From the NCBI RefSeq assembly GCF_001625215.2, contig NC_030381.2, positions 3,435,131 to 3,499,130 on the forward strand: 64,000 nucleotides of DNA, given 5' to 3'. This document shows, one piece after another, positions 28,797 through 40,599 of the stretch. The notes under the pieces were generated by a model. The model was not told the DNA's origin. It saw only the letters and a list, made by a program, of their open reading frames with translations, and did not search any database. The stretch is from Daucus carota subsp. sativus (Eukaryota; Streptophyta; Magnoliopsida; Apiales; Apiaceae). The translations under genes were made by a program, and so were the position numbers. Numbering within the stretch: the stretch's first letter is position 1; every line of letters starts with the position of its first letter.

Positions 28797-29260
28797 GACC
28801 TGTAAAATTTACTCCAGGAACAGTGTGTATTGAATAGGGGAGAAAACACGGAAACTACGACAACTGAAATTAAATCATCCAGCCAATATAAAACGAGATA
28901 TAGACACTCAGGAACCTTGGCACTTGTTATCGCTATCTGCAGATCATGACAATCATAATACATAGATATGATACTGTCAGACAAACAAAGCAACGGGCTA
29001 CAAATATTAGTTAAGACAAGGGCATACAATAGTCTAGTTTACATTATTTGGCTTCTCAGAGACATTTTGTCAAACAGGTTGGGACAGTGATCACTCAAAC
29101 AATACGTTACAGTAATTCACAAACCAATTTACATGTGTATGCGGGTGTGTGTGAGAGAAGGGAGAGAGAGAGAGAGGGAGAGGAGAGAAACTCACATATC
29201 TCATTTGCAGTTCGATCAGCTGTGAGATGAGCAAAATGCTGCGTAGCCCATAAACTTCCC
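28797..29260. repeat. Cluster-unit flank, copy 1
   Basis: Non-coding block shared with 42745-43190, 44805-45250 and 55660-56100. It contains CAGAGACATTTTGTCAAACA and ends in a purine (GA)n stretch at about 29158-29190. It marks the same position of the repeated unit in each copy. 29261-29928 is AT-rich and includes the putative promoter of the PPR gene. Confidence 0.75.
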
Positions 29261-29928
29261 CCAAATATTTTTCCCTGAATCGTAATCGTCAATATTTCGT
29301 CGGTCTCAATCGTATTGATGATAATAAATTCTTTACGTCACATTACGTAAATCATCAAATTTTTTTTTTTTTTGAAATACGTAAATCATCAAATTTAAAA
29401 TAGAACAATTATGATAAATAATATTAATTACAAAACGTCCGTTTATAAAAAAAAACATCAATACTTGAACATGTTTATAAAATTACCATGTTCTGTATCT
29501 AAAATAATTTTTAACAATTATTCTTGTAATTAAATATTTATTTTTCCAAATTTAGATTTTAATATACAAAATGTATATTTTAAATAAAAATTATGATAAA
29601 TTTTGTGAAATATATATTTTCTATGATATTTTTCATTAAACCTAACCATAATATTACTCCCTTGTCAATTTAACTGAAATTTATATATCTTAAATAATTA
29701 AAAAAAAACATATTATTAGAAGTTACATTTATCCTACTTTAAAATTTATTTTTCAAAAAATAATTACTAATTATTAATTAAATTTTGGTCAATTTAATAA
29801 CTTTTTCCAAAAATAATTTGTTATACCTGATAATTTTCTAGAAAATGTGATTTCCATTCACAGAAATATAAAATCGAAAATATATACTACTACCTGGCTA
29901 ATTCTGACTTGGGACAAAACAACTAAAC

Positions 29929-31989
29929 ATGAGAGCTGCTGTTTCAAATTGGCGCCAAAAAACATTAAACTTGTCTTGTGCTCAAACTCATCATCTAGCT
30001 GCTTCTGCTGATCAAACAACTCCCAAGACATTCTTCAACTGCGATTCCCATGTTAAACACTTGTGTAATGACAGGAAATTCTCGGAAGCCATTCACATTT
30101 TGTGTAAAAACAAGCGATTATCCGAAGCAATTGAGCTGTTAAGCCGTATTGATCGGCCTTCTCCGGCGATATATTCGACTCTCTTGCAGCTCTGTATACA
30201 GCAGAGAGCGGTTGATTTGGGTAAAAAAGTGCATGATCATGCGGAGAATAATGTGGGTTTTAGAGCTGGGATTGTGATATGTAATCGTTTGTTGGATTTG
30301 TATTGTAAATGTGGGTGTGTTGGGGATGCGCGGAAGGTGTTTGATGAAATGTCTGAGAGAGATGTGTGTTCTTGGAATATAATGGTATCTGGGTATGTGA
30401 AAGCGGGGGATTTGGGGGGTGCTAGGGGGTTGTTTGATGAAATGCCGGAGAGGGATTATTTTTCATGGAATGCGATGGTTTCGGGGTATGTGAGGTATGA
30501 TCAGGCGGGTGAGGGGTTGAAGTTGTTTAGGGTGATGGAGAAGAATGGGGATTTGGGGAGTAGTAAGTTTGTGGTTTCGAGTGCTCTTTCGGCTTGTTCT
30601 GCTGCGAGATGTTTGCGTTCTGGGAAGGAGATTCATGGGCATATAGTGAGGACGGGGTTGGATTCTGATGAAGTGGTGTGGAGTTCGTTGTCCGATATGT
30701 ATGGGAAATGTGGTAGTATAGATGATGCAAGGCATATATTTGACAAATCTTTGAATAGAGATGTTGTTTCGTGGACAGCAATGATTGATAGGTACTTTGA
30801 GGATGGAAGGAAGGAAGAGGGGTTTAAATTATTTATGGAGTTGTTAAGTTCGGGGATTAGACCAAATGAGTTTACTTTTGCTGGGGTTTTAAATGCTTGT
30901 ACAAGTCAATCTGCAGAATATCTGGGGAAACAAGTTCATGGCCATATGATTCGGATTGGGTGTGATCCGTCATCATTTGCAACTAGCACACTGGTCCACA
31001 TGTATTCCAAGTTGGGAAACATGGAGAATGCTTATAGGGTTTTCAAAGACATACTGGAGCCTGACCTGGTTTCATGGACTTCTTTAATCAATGGATATGC
31101 TCAGAATGGTCAACCTCATGAAGCTCTTCGGTTATTCGAGTTGCTTCTTAAGTCTGGTAATAAACCCGATCACGTTACTTTCATTGGAGTTCTCTCTGCT
31201 TGCACCCATGCTGGTCTAGTTGACAGAGGGCTAGAGTATTTCCACTCAATAAAAGAGAAACATGGTTTAAAATACACTGCAGATCACTATGCTTGTGTTG
31301 TTGATCTCCTGGGTCGTTCTGGCAGATTTAAAGAGGCTGAAGATATCATTGTAAGCATGCCCATGAAACCAGATAAGTTTCTTTGGGCTTCCTTGCTTGG
31401 TGGTTGCAGAATTCATGGAAATATAGAATTGGCAAAACGAGCAGCTGAAGCGTTATTTCAGATTGAACCTGATAATCCAGCTACTTATGTTACTCTTGCA
31501 AATATTTATGCCACTGCTGGTAAATGGGATGAAGTGGCAAAACTCAGAAAGGTTATGAATGACAAAGGAGTTGTCAAGAAACCAGGTATTAGTTGGACAG
31601 AGATCAAAGGAAAAGTCCACACTTTCATGGTGGGAGATAAATCCCACCCATATTCTACTAAAATATACGACTATCTGTCAGAACTGTTCAGAAGAATGAA
31701 GGAAGAAGGGTATAATCCCGAGACAGACTATGTGCTGCATGATGTAGAAGACGAACAAAAGGAGCAAAATATATTCTACCATAGTGAGAAGCTCGCAGTT
31801 GCATTTGGAATTATTGCTACTCCACAGGGAACCACAATTAAAGTTTTTAAGAACTTAAGAACTTGTGTTGATTGCCATACCTCATTCAAATATATCTCCA
31901 AAATTGTTAAGAGAAAAATAATAGTAAGGGATTCAACCCGATTCCATTGTTTTGAGGGAGGAAGCTGTTCTTGCAAAGACTATTGGTGA
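29929..31989 (+). CDS. PPR protein, PLS class with E/E+ and DYW domains
   Basis: A single-exon 686-residue protein closely resembling Arabidopsis At4g37170. PLS-class PPR proteins bind organellar RNA one base per repeat, and DYW domains carry the cytidine deaminase of C-to-U editing. The N-terminus (MRAAVSNWRQKTLNLSC) is basic and Ser-rich, suiting a mitochondrial or plastid signal. Repeats run from about residue 75 to 540, for example VSWTAMIDRYFEDGRKEEGF and PDLVSWTSLINGYAQNGQPH. The E region starts near 480 (WASLLGGCRIHGNIELAKRA). The DYW domain has PGISWTEIKGK, the HSE active-site motif (about 617), CVDC (about 645) and the final CSCKDYW, so the deaminase looks complete. No introns, stops or frameshifts. 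It is the intact parent of the relic at 46767-51114. Confidence 0.95.
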   Translation: MRAAVSNWRQKTLNLSCAQTHHLAASADQTTPKTFFNCDSHVKHLCNDRKFSEAIHILCKNKRLSEAIELLSRIDRPSPAIYSTLLQLCIQQRAVDLGKKVHDHAENNVGFRAGIVICNRLLDLYCKCGCVGDARKVFDEMSERDVCSWNIMVSGYVKAGDLGGARGLFDEMPERDYFSWNAMVSGYVRYDQAGEGLKLFRVMEKNGDLGSSKFVVSSALSACSAARCLRSGKEIHGHIVRTGLDSDEVVWSSLSDMYGKCGSIDDARHIFDKSLNRDVVSWTAMIDRYFEDGRKEEGFKLFMELLSSGIRPNEFTFAGVLNACTSQSAEYLGKQVHGHMIRIGCDPSSFATSTLVHMYSKLGNMENAYRVFKDILEPDLVSWTSLINGYAQNGQPHEALRLFELLLKSGNKPDHVTFIGVLSACTHAGLVDRGLEYFHSIKEKHGLKYTADHYACVVDLLGRSGRFKEAEDIIVSMPMKPDKFLWASLLGGCRIHGNIELAKRAAEALFQIEPDNPATYVTLANIYATAGKWDEVAKLRKVMNDKGVVKKPGISWTEIKGKVHTFMVGDKSHPYSTKIYDYLSELFRRMKEEGYNPETDYVLHDVEDEQKEQNIFYHSEKLAVAFGIIATPQGTTIKVFKNLRTCVDCHTSFKYISKIVKRKIIVRDSTRFHCFEGGSCSCKDYW

Positions 31990-32561
31990 TTTAGGATATA
32001 TTAACTTTGAAAGTTATTGGATGATTGTTGGTTGAAGTGAGCTATGAACTTATGGGACCTATGGTTTGAACTGTTTGTTGTTTTGTGGTTACATTCGTTC
32101 TCTTTTACTTCCTCAAACTTTCAGTTCCTCATTCGTATTAAAAAGTTAATATCATTTATCTCTTCATCGTCTTTGGAGAGTTCTTCTATAGAGTTTGGCC
32201 ACGGGCAGCACCATCAAGTAGTTCATGCATGAGTTAATCTCAGAGTTTTTCACTGTGAGATCAACCTATCCCCACAGCTGGTTCCTCGAGCAGAATTCTA
32301 TACAGTTACTGATAGTATACAGGAGTAGTACAAGCAGATTAATTATTGTAGAAACATTTCTTTATAGAATTGATGGTGGCGAAACTATAGACTGCTTCAA
32401 GAAACTCTGTAGGTGTATGTCATCAAAAGTTTGAATTGTGTTCTGAGGCCTGTACATTAGTAATTGTTTATCACTCTCGCATTTACTTTTTATACAAAAT
32501 TTTGTTTTTTTACTTTAATTTACTTGCTGAGAGATAAAATGATAGTGATTTGAGATATGCG

Positions 32562-32589
<28 letters not shown>
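32562..32589. repeat. Poly-C run of 28
   Basis: Uninterrupted C tract 3' of the PPR gene. The paralogous (inverted) copy near 51890 has only six. It may be real slippage or an assembly/consensus artefact. Confidence 0.9.
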
Positions 32590-32592
<3 letters not shown>

Positions 32593-34333
32593 TTCTTGTT
32601 GAGTATGAATGTTGCATGCATTGAGTTCGGTAAAACAGTGGATTTTGGTCCTTTTGGACTTTTATCAGTTTTCTTGCTCCAAGGATGAAGTGTAATGGGG
32701 TTTGGAGTTAAGAATGATGCAGCCTTCACAAGGGTTAGACCTCTTTTGTCTCTACTTGTATGTTTGTAGACTCTGCATTTCAATTTGCATCTGTACTGTG
32801 TCACCTATATGTGAACTTCTGCATAAATTTCCCGTACCTAGAGTTACTGATATATGAATTACCAAGAGAACATGAGTGGTCTACTCTTCTTGCATGCCTA
32901 CTTACTGTTCGAGGTCCAATGTCTAAATCACTTCTGTAAAGACCGGCTGAGCATTCGAACATCGTATTCCCAGCCACTGCAACTACTGCCCTAGGTGGAA
33001 ATCAATGTTATGCTCTCATTGGACTTGTAGACTTGTAGTGACAGTTTATATGTGCTTAATGAAAGATGGGAAGCTCAGTAATTTTGCTTGTCCATGTATA
33101 CTTTTGTGAAGCCCGTATTGTTTCTTAGACCCGTTGCACACAACTATAGGACCCTAAGCCCGAACCAATACCAGACTTGATGTTTTCGAGTTTTCTTCGG
33201 ATCGGGCCGGACTGGACCATTTTCAGACTTTTAAATTTTTACACAAACGGTACAAATAAGCTGACTTATAAGTCTAGAAGCTGAGTTTAAAAGCTCAGCC
33301 GAACACCCTCATAATAAACGACTTATTTCCGTCTCTCTTATTTGCAGTTGAAAGGTTCTTCTATTGAGTTGAGCCAATAAAAATGTCAGGTCCGGTGGTT
33401 TTAAATATGTTGGATAACACTCTGAGGTCATCCTCTTATTTCCTACGTAGTCTAGGAAAATTGCTTGCAGTGAGTTCAGTAGAGCAATGGTTTTTTAATT
33501 ATTGTACAGAACAGTTATTGATCTCTGGGCCTAACGAAATTACTCAAACAATTACATGCTGTTTACAAATAAAAATTCAAAGAATGAAAGAGTCCTAAAT
33601 ATAGCATGTTTATTCCATGTTCAGTATATCAGATGGCTGATATATTTCCTAACCCTACGTCCGTACCAGATTCTTTAAATGACAATGACAAATGGAAGGA
33701 TGTGTTGCGAAAAATCCAAAATGTTGAGACTTTGAGAATTTTCAGAGATATTAGAATTTCTTGAGGGTCACTGCATGGGGCATGCTTCTTAAAATTGAAG
33801 ATCATCCTTATGTTCATGTATATATGGTATAACCGTGTAAATTATTGTGTTTTTTCGGTCACAAACTACAAACCTTAATATAAAATCTAATTCAATGCCC
33901 TCTAAAATTCATCACACACAAGTAATATACACCCTCACACACAAAGTTTCCTCTAATTTGAATTTTTCTCTCAATCGGTAATTTTTTTTTTGAAATCTTT
34001 CTTCATTTTGTTTTTTACATTTTCCAATGATCAATTTGCATACTATATGTGCTAAATTTCGATAATTTAGAAAAATTTTATTTTAGTAACCGTCTATGAA
34101 TGACTATATTTGTCGAACCTATACAAATCAGTAAGAAATCTGTAAAGAATATTGCACATCATTTATTACCATATTGAACTGATATTTTCATTTTAACAAC
34201 CCAAAACATTAATAACATACTATTTTTAAATTATAGCCAACCAATATAGTGTCTTGCCGGTTCAATAAATTTTATATAATGTCTTGTAGGTCTAATTTAG
34301 CCGGCGATTATAGCCACTCCAAAGATGCTCTTA

Positions 34334-35073
34334 GAGCAAGTCCAACAGCTGCCCTATTTAGTGTCCTAAGTCATAATATAAGATATTTGATGAAAAAACT
34401 TGATCCAACAATGTCCTAGTAATACCTTAGAGCAACCCCAATGCAAGCTCTCCTTACTCATATTTTGTCTAGGTGGACAAGATTTAGGGGTTAGGATAAA
34501 AAATCAGTCCTCCAACGCAACTCCCTATCCCTTAAAATTTTTAGGGGAGAGAAAACTCATTCCCTTATTTGAGGGAGAAAAAGCCAACCCCTATAATGCC
34601 ACATCATCAATATTACCTATAATATAACATATATTTACTCTAGCTATAGCTCTTCTCACATATATTACCTTAAATATTGAATAAATACTAATTTTTAAAT
34701 TATAGGTAATAGGTATAGGTAAACCATTGGAGTACTTTAGGTAATTATTATTTTATTATATTTTAGGTATCCAATATAGGGATTACCCTTGGAGATACTC
34801 TTATTCACTAGGACAACCCATTCAAGCCCTATTTTCGAGGCTCTCTCCTTGCCCCATCCCATATTTTATAATAAACTTTTACCGACACTCTCTTTCACTC
34901 TTTATTTTATATTATGTTTTAATGATGAAAGTGAACTTATAATAATAAAATATTAAACATATAGTGAAAATAAGGCACATTGTTGTAGTTGAAGTTAGTA
35001 GAATATGTCTTAAACTACTATGACATAATTTTTTATATTATATGTAGGACTCCAATCAGGACAGGACTTGCTC
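34334..35073. mobile_element. Nested Tourist-like MITEs
   Basis: The outer element has ends GAGCAAGTCCAACAG and (inverted) GAGCAAGTCCTGTCC; its flanks TTA/TTG are an imperfect target duplication. Inside it, 34430-34800 starts GAGCAACCCCAATGCAAG and ends GGAGATACTC, with TTA on both sides (34427-34429 and 34801-34803). A third element's right end (CCAAAGATGCTC then TTA) abuts the outer left end at 34330. Confidence 0.7.
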
Positions 35074-35429
35074 TTGCGATCTTTTCATTGCTAATTTATT
35101 TTGAGTTACCACTTTTGTATTACTAATTTTTGAATGTCATTTATTTTCTGAAATTCATTAAACGACAGATCATAATCGATCGGAACATTAGGTGCATTAG
35201 GTGTATGCCAATAGGTTCTGAACCTGGGGTGATTACGTACAATGCGATTGTGAATTTTATTGGAACATTAGGTGTTTTCTTGATGCACACAAGGTGTTTG
35301 ATGATGCGCACAAGGCGTTTGATAAATGATCGAAATCAATGCTTTTTCTTGCAGAATTATGGTTTGATACTAGTTTCAAAATCTATACTAGAATCAATGC
35401 GTTTGATGCTTTGAACCTGTTAAGAATGG

Positions 35430-35690
35430 TATTTCAAAATCTATACCAGTTTCAAGTGCTCTTGAGGCTTCTTCTGCTATTCGGCTTGCTCTGCTAGATC
35501 TTTGCATCCCGGTAAGGAAATCCACGGGCATATGGTAAGAAAAGGTTTGGGTTATGATTAAGTGGTTGGGAGTTTGTTGGTCGGATATGTATGCTAGGAT
35601 ATGTATGCTAATTGTTGCGATATAAATAAAGCTCGCCGTATAATAAACGACTTATTTCCATCTGTCTCTTATTTGCTGTTGGGGAGTTCT
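35430..35690 (+). pseudogene. PPR gene scrap
   Basis: Broken frames read VSSALEASSAIR, then HPGKEIHGHMVRKGLGYD, then SDMYANC-like text and INKARRIINDLFPS. This corresponds to the GKEIHGHIVRTGLDSDEV..SDMYGKCGSIDDARHIF part of the intact PPR protein, but is much more diverged than the relic at 46.8-51.1 kb. A smaller homologous scrap lies at 36675-36740. Confidence 0.7.
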
Positions 35691-38068
35691 TCGATTGAGT
35701 TATATATGTTTGGATAACACTCTGTGGTCACCATCTTAATTCCTATGGAGTCTAGGGAAATTGCTTGCAGTGAGTTCAGTAGAGCAATGGTTTCTTAATT
35801 ATTGTACAGAACAGTCATTCTCCGGTTCTCACTAAATTACTCAAATAATAATTCAAAGAAGCATAAGAATGGGTCCTAAATATACTCATGATTCTTCCCC
35901 ATTGAGTATATCAGACATATTTCAGAACCCTACGGCTGTACTAGATTCTTTAAATGACAATGACAAATGAAAGGATGTGTTGGGGAAAATCCAAAATGTT
36001 GAGAATTTTCAGAGAGATTAGAATTTCTCGACGGGCCATGGTTCTTAAAATGTAAGATCATTCTTAAGTTCATCTATGGTATAACATTATTGTGTTTTTT
36101 AAGTCACAAATGTCATTCTCGATTATGTGTTTGTGAAAATTATTTCATGACGAGATTGTTTTATGATTAACGTGTGCTAAATAATAGGTCAAAAATGTCA
36201 TTCTCCATCATGTATTCGCCTTATAATAAAGCCACTTATTTCCATTAATCTCTAATTATTTGTCATTGGGCGCTACAGAGTTAAGCCAATAGAATGGCAG
36301 TTCCAGAATCCAGTGCTTCTTACATGCATGTTCTAGAGACACAATGAGGTCATTCCCTTATTTCTTATCTGAGTCTATGAAAATTGCCAGTGAGTTTAGT
36401 AGTCCAACGAAAAGCTCTCCAGATTCGTGGTTTCTTAAATAATTAACACTTGTTCATGGAATCAAGCCTTGCTAAAGTTATACAGTATGATTAACGAATG
36501 AAATTTTGAAGATACACAAGAATGGATCCTAATTATAAAGAAGTGATGGAGATATACTAGACCCCCTTATTCTGAATAATGCCATAGGTTTTTTTTTTTT
36601 TTTTTGGGATAATTTCCATGCTCCCATCATAATCTTATACATTTGTTTTTCTTCTTTATACCACTTATGATCGTTGTCAGATATGTATGCCAATTGCGGC
36701 AAATATTGATGAAGCTCGCCATGTAATATACGACTTATTTCTATCTGTCTCTTATTGCCGTTGGGGAGTTCGACTCTTGAGTTAAGCCAATAAAAATGTC
36801 AGGTCCGGCGGTTTTATATATGTTCGGACAACACTCTGAGGTAACCCTCTTATTTCCTATGGAATCTAGGAAAATTGCTTGTAGTGAGTTCAGTAGAGCA
36901 ATGGTTTCTTAATTATTGTACAAATAGAAATTCAAAGAAGCATAAGAATGGGTCCTAAATATACACATGTTTATTCCATGTTCAGTATATCATACAGCTG
37001 ATAATTTTCCTAACCCTACGTGCGTACCAGATTCTTTAGAGGACAATGACAAATGAAATGTTGTGTTGTGAAAAATCCAAAATGTTGAGAATTTTCAGAG
37101 AGATTAGAATTTCTTGAGGGTCACTTGCATGGGGCATGGTTCTTAAAATTGAAGATCATCCTTATGTTCATCTATGGTATGACATTATTGTGTCTTTTCA
37201 GTCTCGATTATGTATTTGTGAAAATTATTTCATGACGAGATTGTTTTATGATTAACGTGTGGTAGATAACAGAATTAGTTTTTTCAGTCTAAAATAGCAT
37301 TCTCGATTATAAATTTGCCTTACATAGAGCCACTTATTTCCATTAATATCTTTTTTGTCATTGGGGAGTTCTTCCACAGAGTTAAGCCAATAGAATTGCA
37401 GTTCCAGAATCCAGTGCTTCTTATATGCAGGTTCTAGAAACACAATGAGGTCACCTTCTTATTCTTATCCGAGTCTATGAAAATTGCCAGTGAGTTCAGT
37501 AGTCTAATGAAAAGCTTTCGAGGTTCTTGGTTTCTTAAATAATTAACAATTGCTCATGGAGTCATGGCCTTGACAAATGAAATTTTGAAAATACATAAAA
37601 ATGAGTCCTAATTATAAAGAAGTGATGGAGATACACTGGACCCTCTTATTCCGAATAATGGCGTAGGGTTTTATTCTTTTTATGCAAGTAGTGCAAGCAA
37701 TACACATGTTTCTCAGTGCCGGACTCTCTATTTTGGACGCAGGTACGGGAAAACGAGATAAAATATATTTTCTAAATTATGGATCTTCTTTATGTTTTTT
37801 AATTTTTGCTTCTATCTTTTACAATTTTTTTTTATTCAACTTATATGTGCTCATGAAATTGGTTAAAGTGTTTATATTTTAATTAAAAGATTTGACATAA
37901 AATAAGTGTCGTGCCTGGGTGTCCGAATATCGGACAGGGGTACATCTATCTACACAGAATAGCCTATTCTTCTTGAGGGTGACCTGAATTTATCATGTAG
38001 GGTCTAAGAACATATTGTAGTTCATCTATGGCATGACAATATCGTGTGTTTTCTTAGAAATGTTATTA

Positions 38069-38303
38069 CTCCCTCCGTCCCACCAGGATGTTTACGTTCA
38101 CTGTTTGCACGCATTTTGAGGCTCTTATAAAGTATAGTTCAAAAATATTTTTTTTAATTTTTCTTTTTTTGAATAAAAGTTTAAACGTCAAACTTTTTTT
38201 CAGGATTTTTAAAAAAAATAAATATATAATGTAAGTATACTTTATCGGAGCCTTAAAATGCGTGTCAAAAAGTAACGTAAAGAACCTGGTGGGACGGAGG
38301 GAG
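38069..38303. mobile_element. Stowaway MITE, 235 bp
   Basis: Termini CTCCCTCCGTCCCACCAGG and GGTGGGACGGAGGGAG are near-perfect inverted repeats with the TA target duplicated at 38067-38068 and 38304-38305. This is the best-preserved Stowaway copy here, about 100 bp upstream of the FAD2-like 1 TATA box. Confidence 0.95.
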
Positions 38304-38403
38304 TATTGATTATATATTCATAAAAACTATTCCATGACACCATTGTCTTATAATTGCCTTGCTCAATGTAAATTTGAGTTTATTCATTTGCTCAAATGTA
38401 TTA

Positions 38404-38583
38404 GTGTGCCTATATATACCTGCTGTTTAGTTATGCAATGAAACAACTGCAACAATACATTCAAAGAGAAGGGAAGGCACTGCAAGCAAGGTACATTCTC
38501 AGATCTTATGCTGATCCAGTTTTATAAGTTTTGTTCTTTTGTCAAATGAACTGTGTGTAATTATATTACTTGAATCTTTGCAG
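38404..38583 (+). promoter_or_regulatory. FAD2-like 1 core promoter, 5'UTR exon and UTR intron
   Basis: TATATATA at 38411-38418, a short 5'UTR exon ending GCAAGCAAG, then a 93-bp intron (38491-38583) with GTACATTCTC donor and CTTTGCAG acceptor, four bases before the ATG. FAD2 genes typically carry a 5'UTR intron. The same layout is kept in the dead copies (TATA at 41294 and 54215). Confidence 0.8.
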
Positions 38584-38587
38584 AGCA

Positions 38588-39706
38588 ATGGATCAGATGT
38601 CGGATTCGGATAAAAAAGTATCAAGAGTTCCTGTCTCAAGACCCGAATTCACTATCAGTGACCTTAAGAAAGCTATACCTCCCCATTGCTTTAAGCGTTC
38701 TGCTTTTCGCTCTTTTTCATACCTTCTCTCTGATATCACCGTTTTCTTCTCTCTTTCGTACATTTTCACAACAATCATGACACAACCTATGCATCAAATC
38801 TACTTCTATATGACCTGCATTGTTTATTCAGTGATACAAGGCTGTGTATTCTCACGGTTCTGGATCATAGGCCACGAATGTGGTCACAGTGCTTTCAGTG
38901 AGTACAAATGGCTAGACGACACAGTTGGATTCACCCTGCACTCCTTCCTCCTGTTTCCTTACTTCTCGTTTAAGTACAGTCACCACCGCCACCACACAAA
39001 AACCGGTTCTCTTGAACAAGACGAACTAGACATCCCTCTGCTCAAGTCCCAAGTTCCATCAATTCACAAGCACTTGACCACACATCCTGTACCAAGATTC
39101 TTGGTCATCACTCTGGTTTTAATCTTCGGTGTGCCTCTATACTTGCTTGTAAACTTCCGTGGTCGTGCTTATAATCAATTCGCCTCTCATTTCTATCCGT
39201 TTAGTCCAATGTACTCACCTAACCAACGCGCTCAAATCTTACTTTCTGACACTGCATTACTCGCCATGCTCTATGGACTATACACACTCGTTTCACTAAA
39301 AGGATTTGCTTGGATTGCTCTTGTTTACGGAGGACCACACCTGGTTCATACTGGCATGCTTTTCGTCGTGGCCTTACTCCACCACACTCACCCTCTAGTA
39401 CCTTACTATGATTCCACAGAGTGGGATTGGCTAAGGGGATCATTGTCTACCATTGATCGAAACTATGGAATCCTTGACACAATCTATTATCAAGCAACCA
39501 ATACTCATGTAGCACATCATCTCTTCACATCAATCCCACATTACCATGCAATGGAGGCCACCAGAGCAATCAAACCGATACTCGGAGAGTACTACAGGTA
39601 TGATGGCACAATATTTTACAAATCGCTGTGGAGTGCTATTAAAGAGTGTGTCTATGTCGAGGAAGATGAAAGCAAAGGGATTTATTGGTATAACAACAAG
39701 CCCTGA
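38588..39706 (+). CDS. FAD2-like membrane fatty-acid desaturase/acetylenase 1 (intact)
   Basis: A 372-residue ER desaturase of the FAD2 family; members act on position 12 of acyl chains on phosphatidylcholine, and divergent ones make acetylenic, hydroxy or conjugated products. The start is the first ATG after the UTR-intron acceptor (MDQMSDSDKKVSRVPV); an earlier in-frame stretch is intron. His box 1 is HECGHS (96-100), box 2 is HHRHH (132-136; canonical FAD2 has HRRHH), box 3 is HVAHH (307-311). Hydrophobic segments lie around 45-65, 72-92, 170-192 and 215-255. The C-terminus is WYNNKP, not the YNNKL-type ER signal. FTISDLKKAIPPHCFKRS is the usual N-terminal FAD2 block. Divergent boxes suggest a specialised activity rather than housekeeping oleate desaturation; the reaction cannot be told from sequence. 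Confidence 0.93.
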   Translation: MDQMSDSDKKVSRVPVSRPEFTISDLKKAIPPHCFKRSAFRSFSYLLSDITVFFSLSYIFTTIMTQPMHQIYFYMTCIVYSVIQGCVFSRFWIIGHECGHSAFSEYKWLDDTVGFTLHSFLLFPYFSFKYSHHRHHTKTGSLEQDELDIPLLKSQVPSIHKHLTTHPVPRFLVITLVLIFGVPLYLLVNFRGRAYNQFASHFYPFSPMYSPNQRAQILLSDTALLAMLYGLYTLVSLKGFAWIALVYGGPHLVHTGMLFVVALLHHTHPLVPYYDSTEWDWLRGSLSTIDRNYGILDTIYYQATNTHVAHHLFTSIPHYHAMEATRAIKPILGEYYRYDGTIFYKSLWSAIKECVYVEEDESKGIYWYNNKP

Positions 39707-40123
39707 ATTCTGATCCAGTGGCTTTATATCATAAGAAATATAGCTGTGTTGTTCAGACTTCAGATGTTGGTAAATAAGCTTATGCATATATGTAATAGTT
39801 TCATCGTATGTGATAGAATAAATATGGGCGGGATTGAATATATGACGGGGTTAGCGGATTTTGTAATCATCATTGAACAATGAAGAAGAATATGCGGTCC
39901 TTCAAGAATCGATACAAATTATGATCCCGCTCTTGCAGATATTTCCATTCCAACCAATGATGATGCTAAATAGTGTGGTTAAGGCTATATGTTGGGGAGT
40001 GTTGTTGTTTCGACTCTTGATCAGGCTCGAAATTTATGTAGAACATATAGTAGTTGTAAGCTGATATACTTTGTTGTCAAAGAAAATAATAGTGTGTTGT
40101 CTTTCTTCTCTTGTACACCTGCT

Positions 40124-40354
40124 CAGTAGAGTTGGCCAGACGAATCGAATTAGCGAATCAGCTTGATTCGATTCGTCTCGTCTTGCCTCGCGAGATGGAG
40201 GCGAGCCGTTCACGAGTTGGTTCAAGGATTCACCTGGAGCTCGTCTCGTCACGTCCGGCCACCTCGCGTCCTCGCGAGATGGAGGCGAGCCGTTCACGAG
40301 TTGGTTTCAGGCTTCGCCTGGAACTCGGCTCGTCACGTCTGGCCACCTCCAGTG
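40124..40354. mobile_element. GC-rich TIR element with 84-bp tandem repeat
   Basis: The left end CAGTAGAGTTGGCCAGACG pairs with an inverted right end CACTGGAGGTGGCCAGACG, a hAT-like terminus. No 8-bp target duplication is visible. The interior is two 84-bp copies of a block including CGCGAGATGGAGGCGAGCCG. Its GC content stands out sharply from the surroundings. Confidence 0.55.
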
Positions 40355-40599
40355 CTATCTACTTTAAAATCTTATCATATGTCACTTCTTTTGAAAATGC
40401 TTGTCAACTTTTGTCTTACTCCCTCCTAAAAAACACTTGTCTATTTTTTATTTTTGAGCGATTAAATTGATCGATTTGACTGAAATTTTCATATATCATA
40501 CGATTATAAAAAATTTAGAAAACTTTACTAGTAAAAATATATGTATAGTTTACTTTAAAATGTAATTTCTTTTGGATTTCATAAAAAATAATTTATAAA

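Larger units (their letters stand above)
33300..38060. repeat. Degenerate array of desaturase-flank/PPR-tail repeat units
   Basis: A unit of several hundred bases recurs with deletions. Landmarks are AATTATTGTACAGAACAGT, GAATTTTCAGAGAGATTAGA, TTCTTGAGGGTCACT and CAGTTCCAGAATCCAGTGCT. The second landmark occurs near 33738, 36000, 37088, 40815, 52050 and 52490. Several units start with a PPR scrap ending in an 'INDLFPS'-like string (33305, 35640, 36720). Open frames inside are short and not conserved as proteins. The array sits between the PPR gene and FAD2-like 1. 31990-33299 is PPR 3' flank with no gene. Confidence 0.7.

Noticed and set aside
34400..34627. 75-codon frame in the nested MITEs
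   Set aside because: Falls inside a Tourist-like element with defined ends; non-coding.
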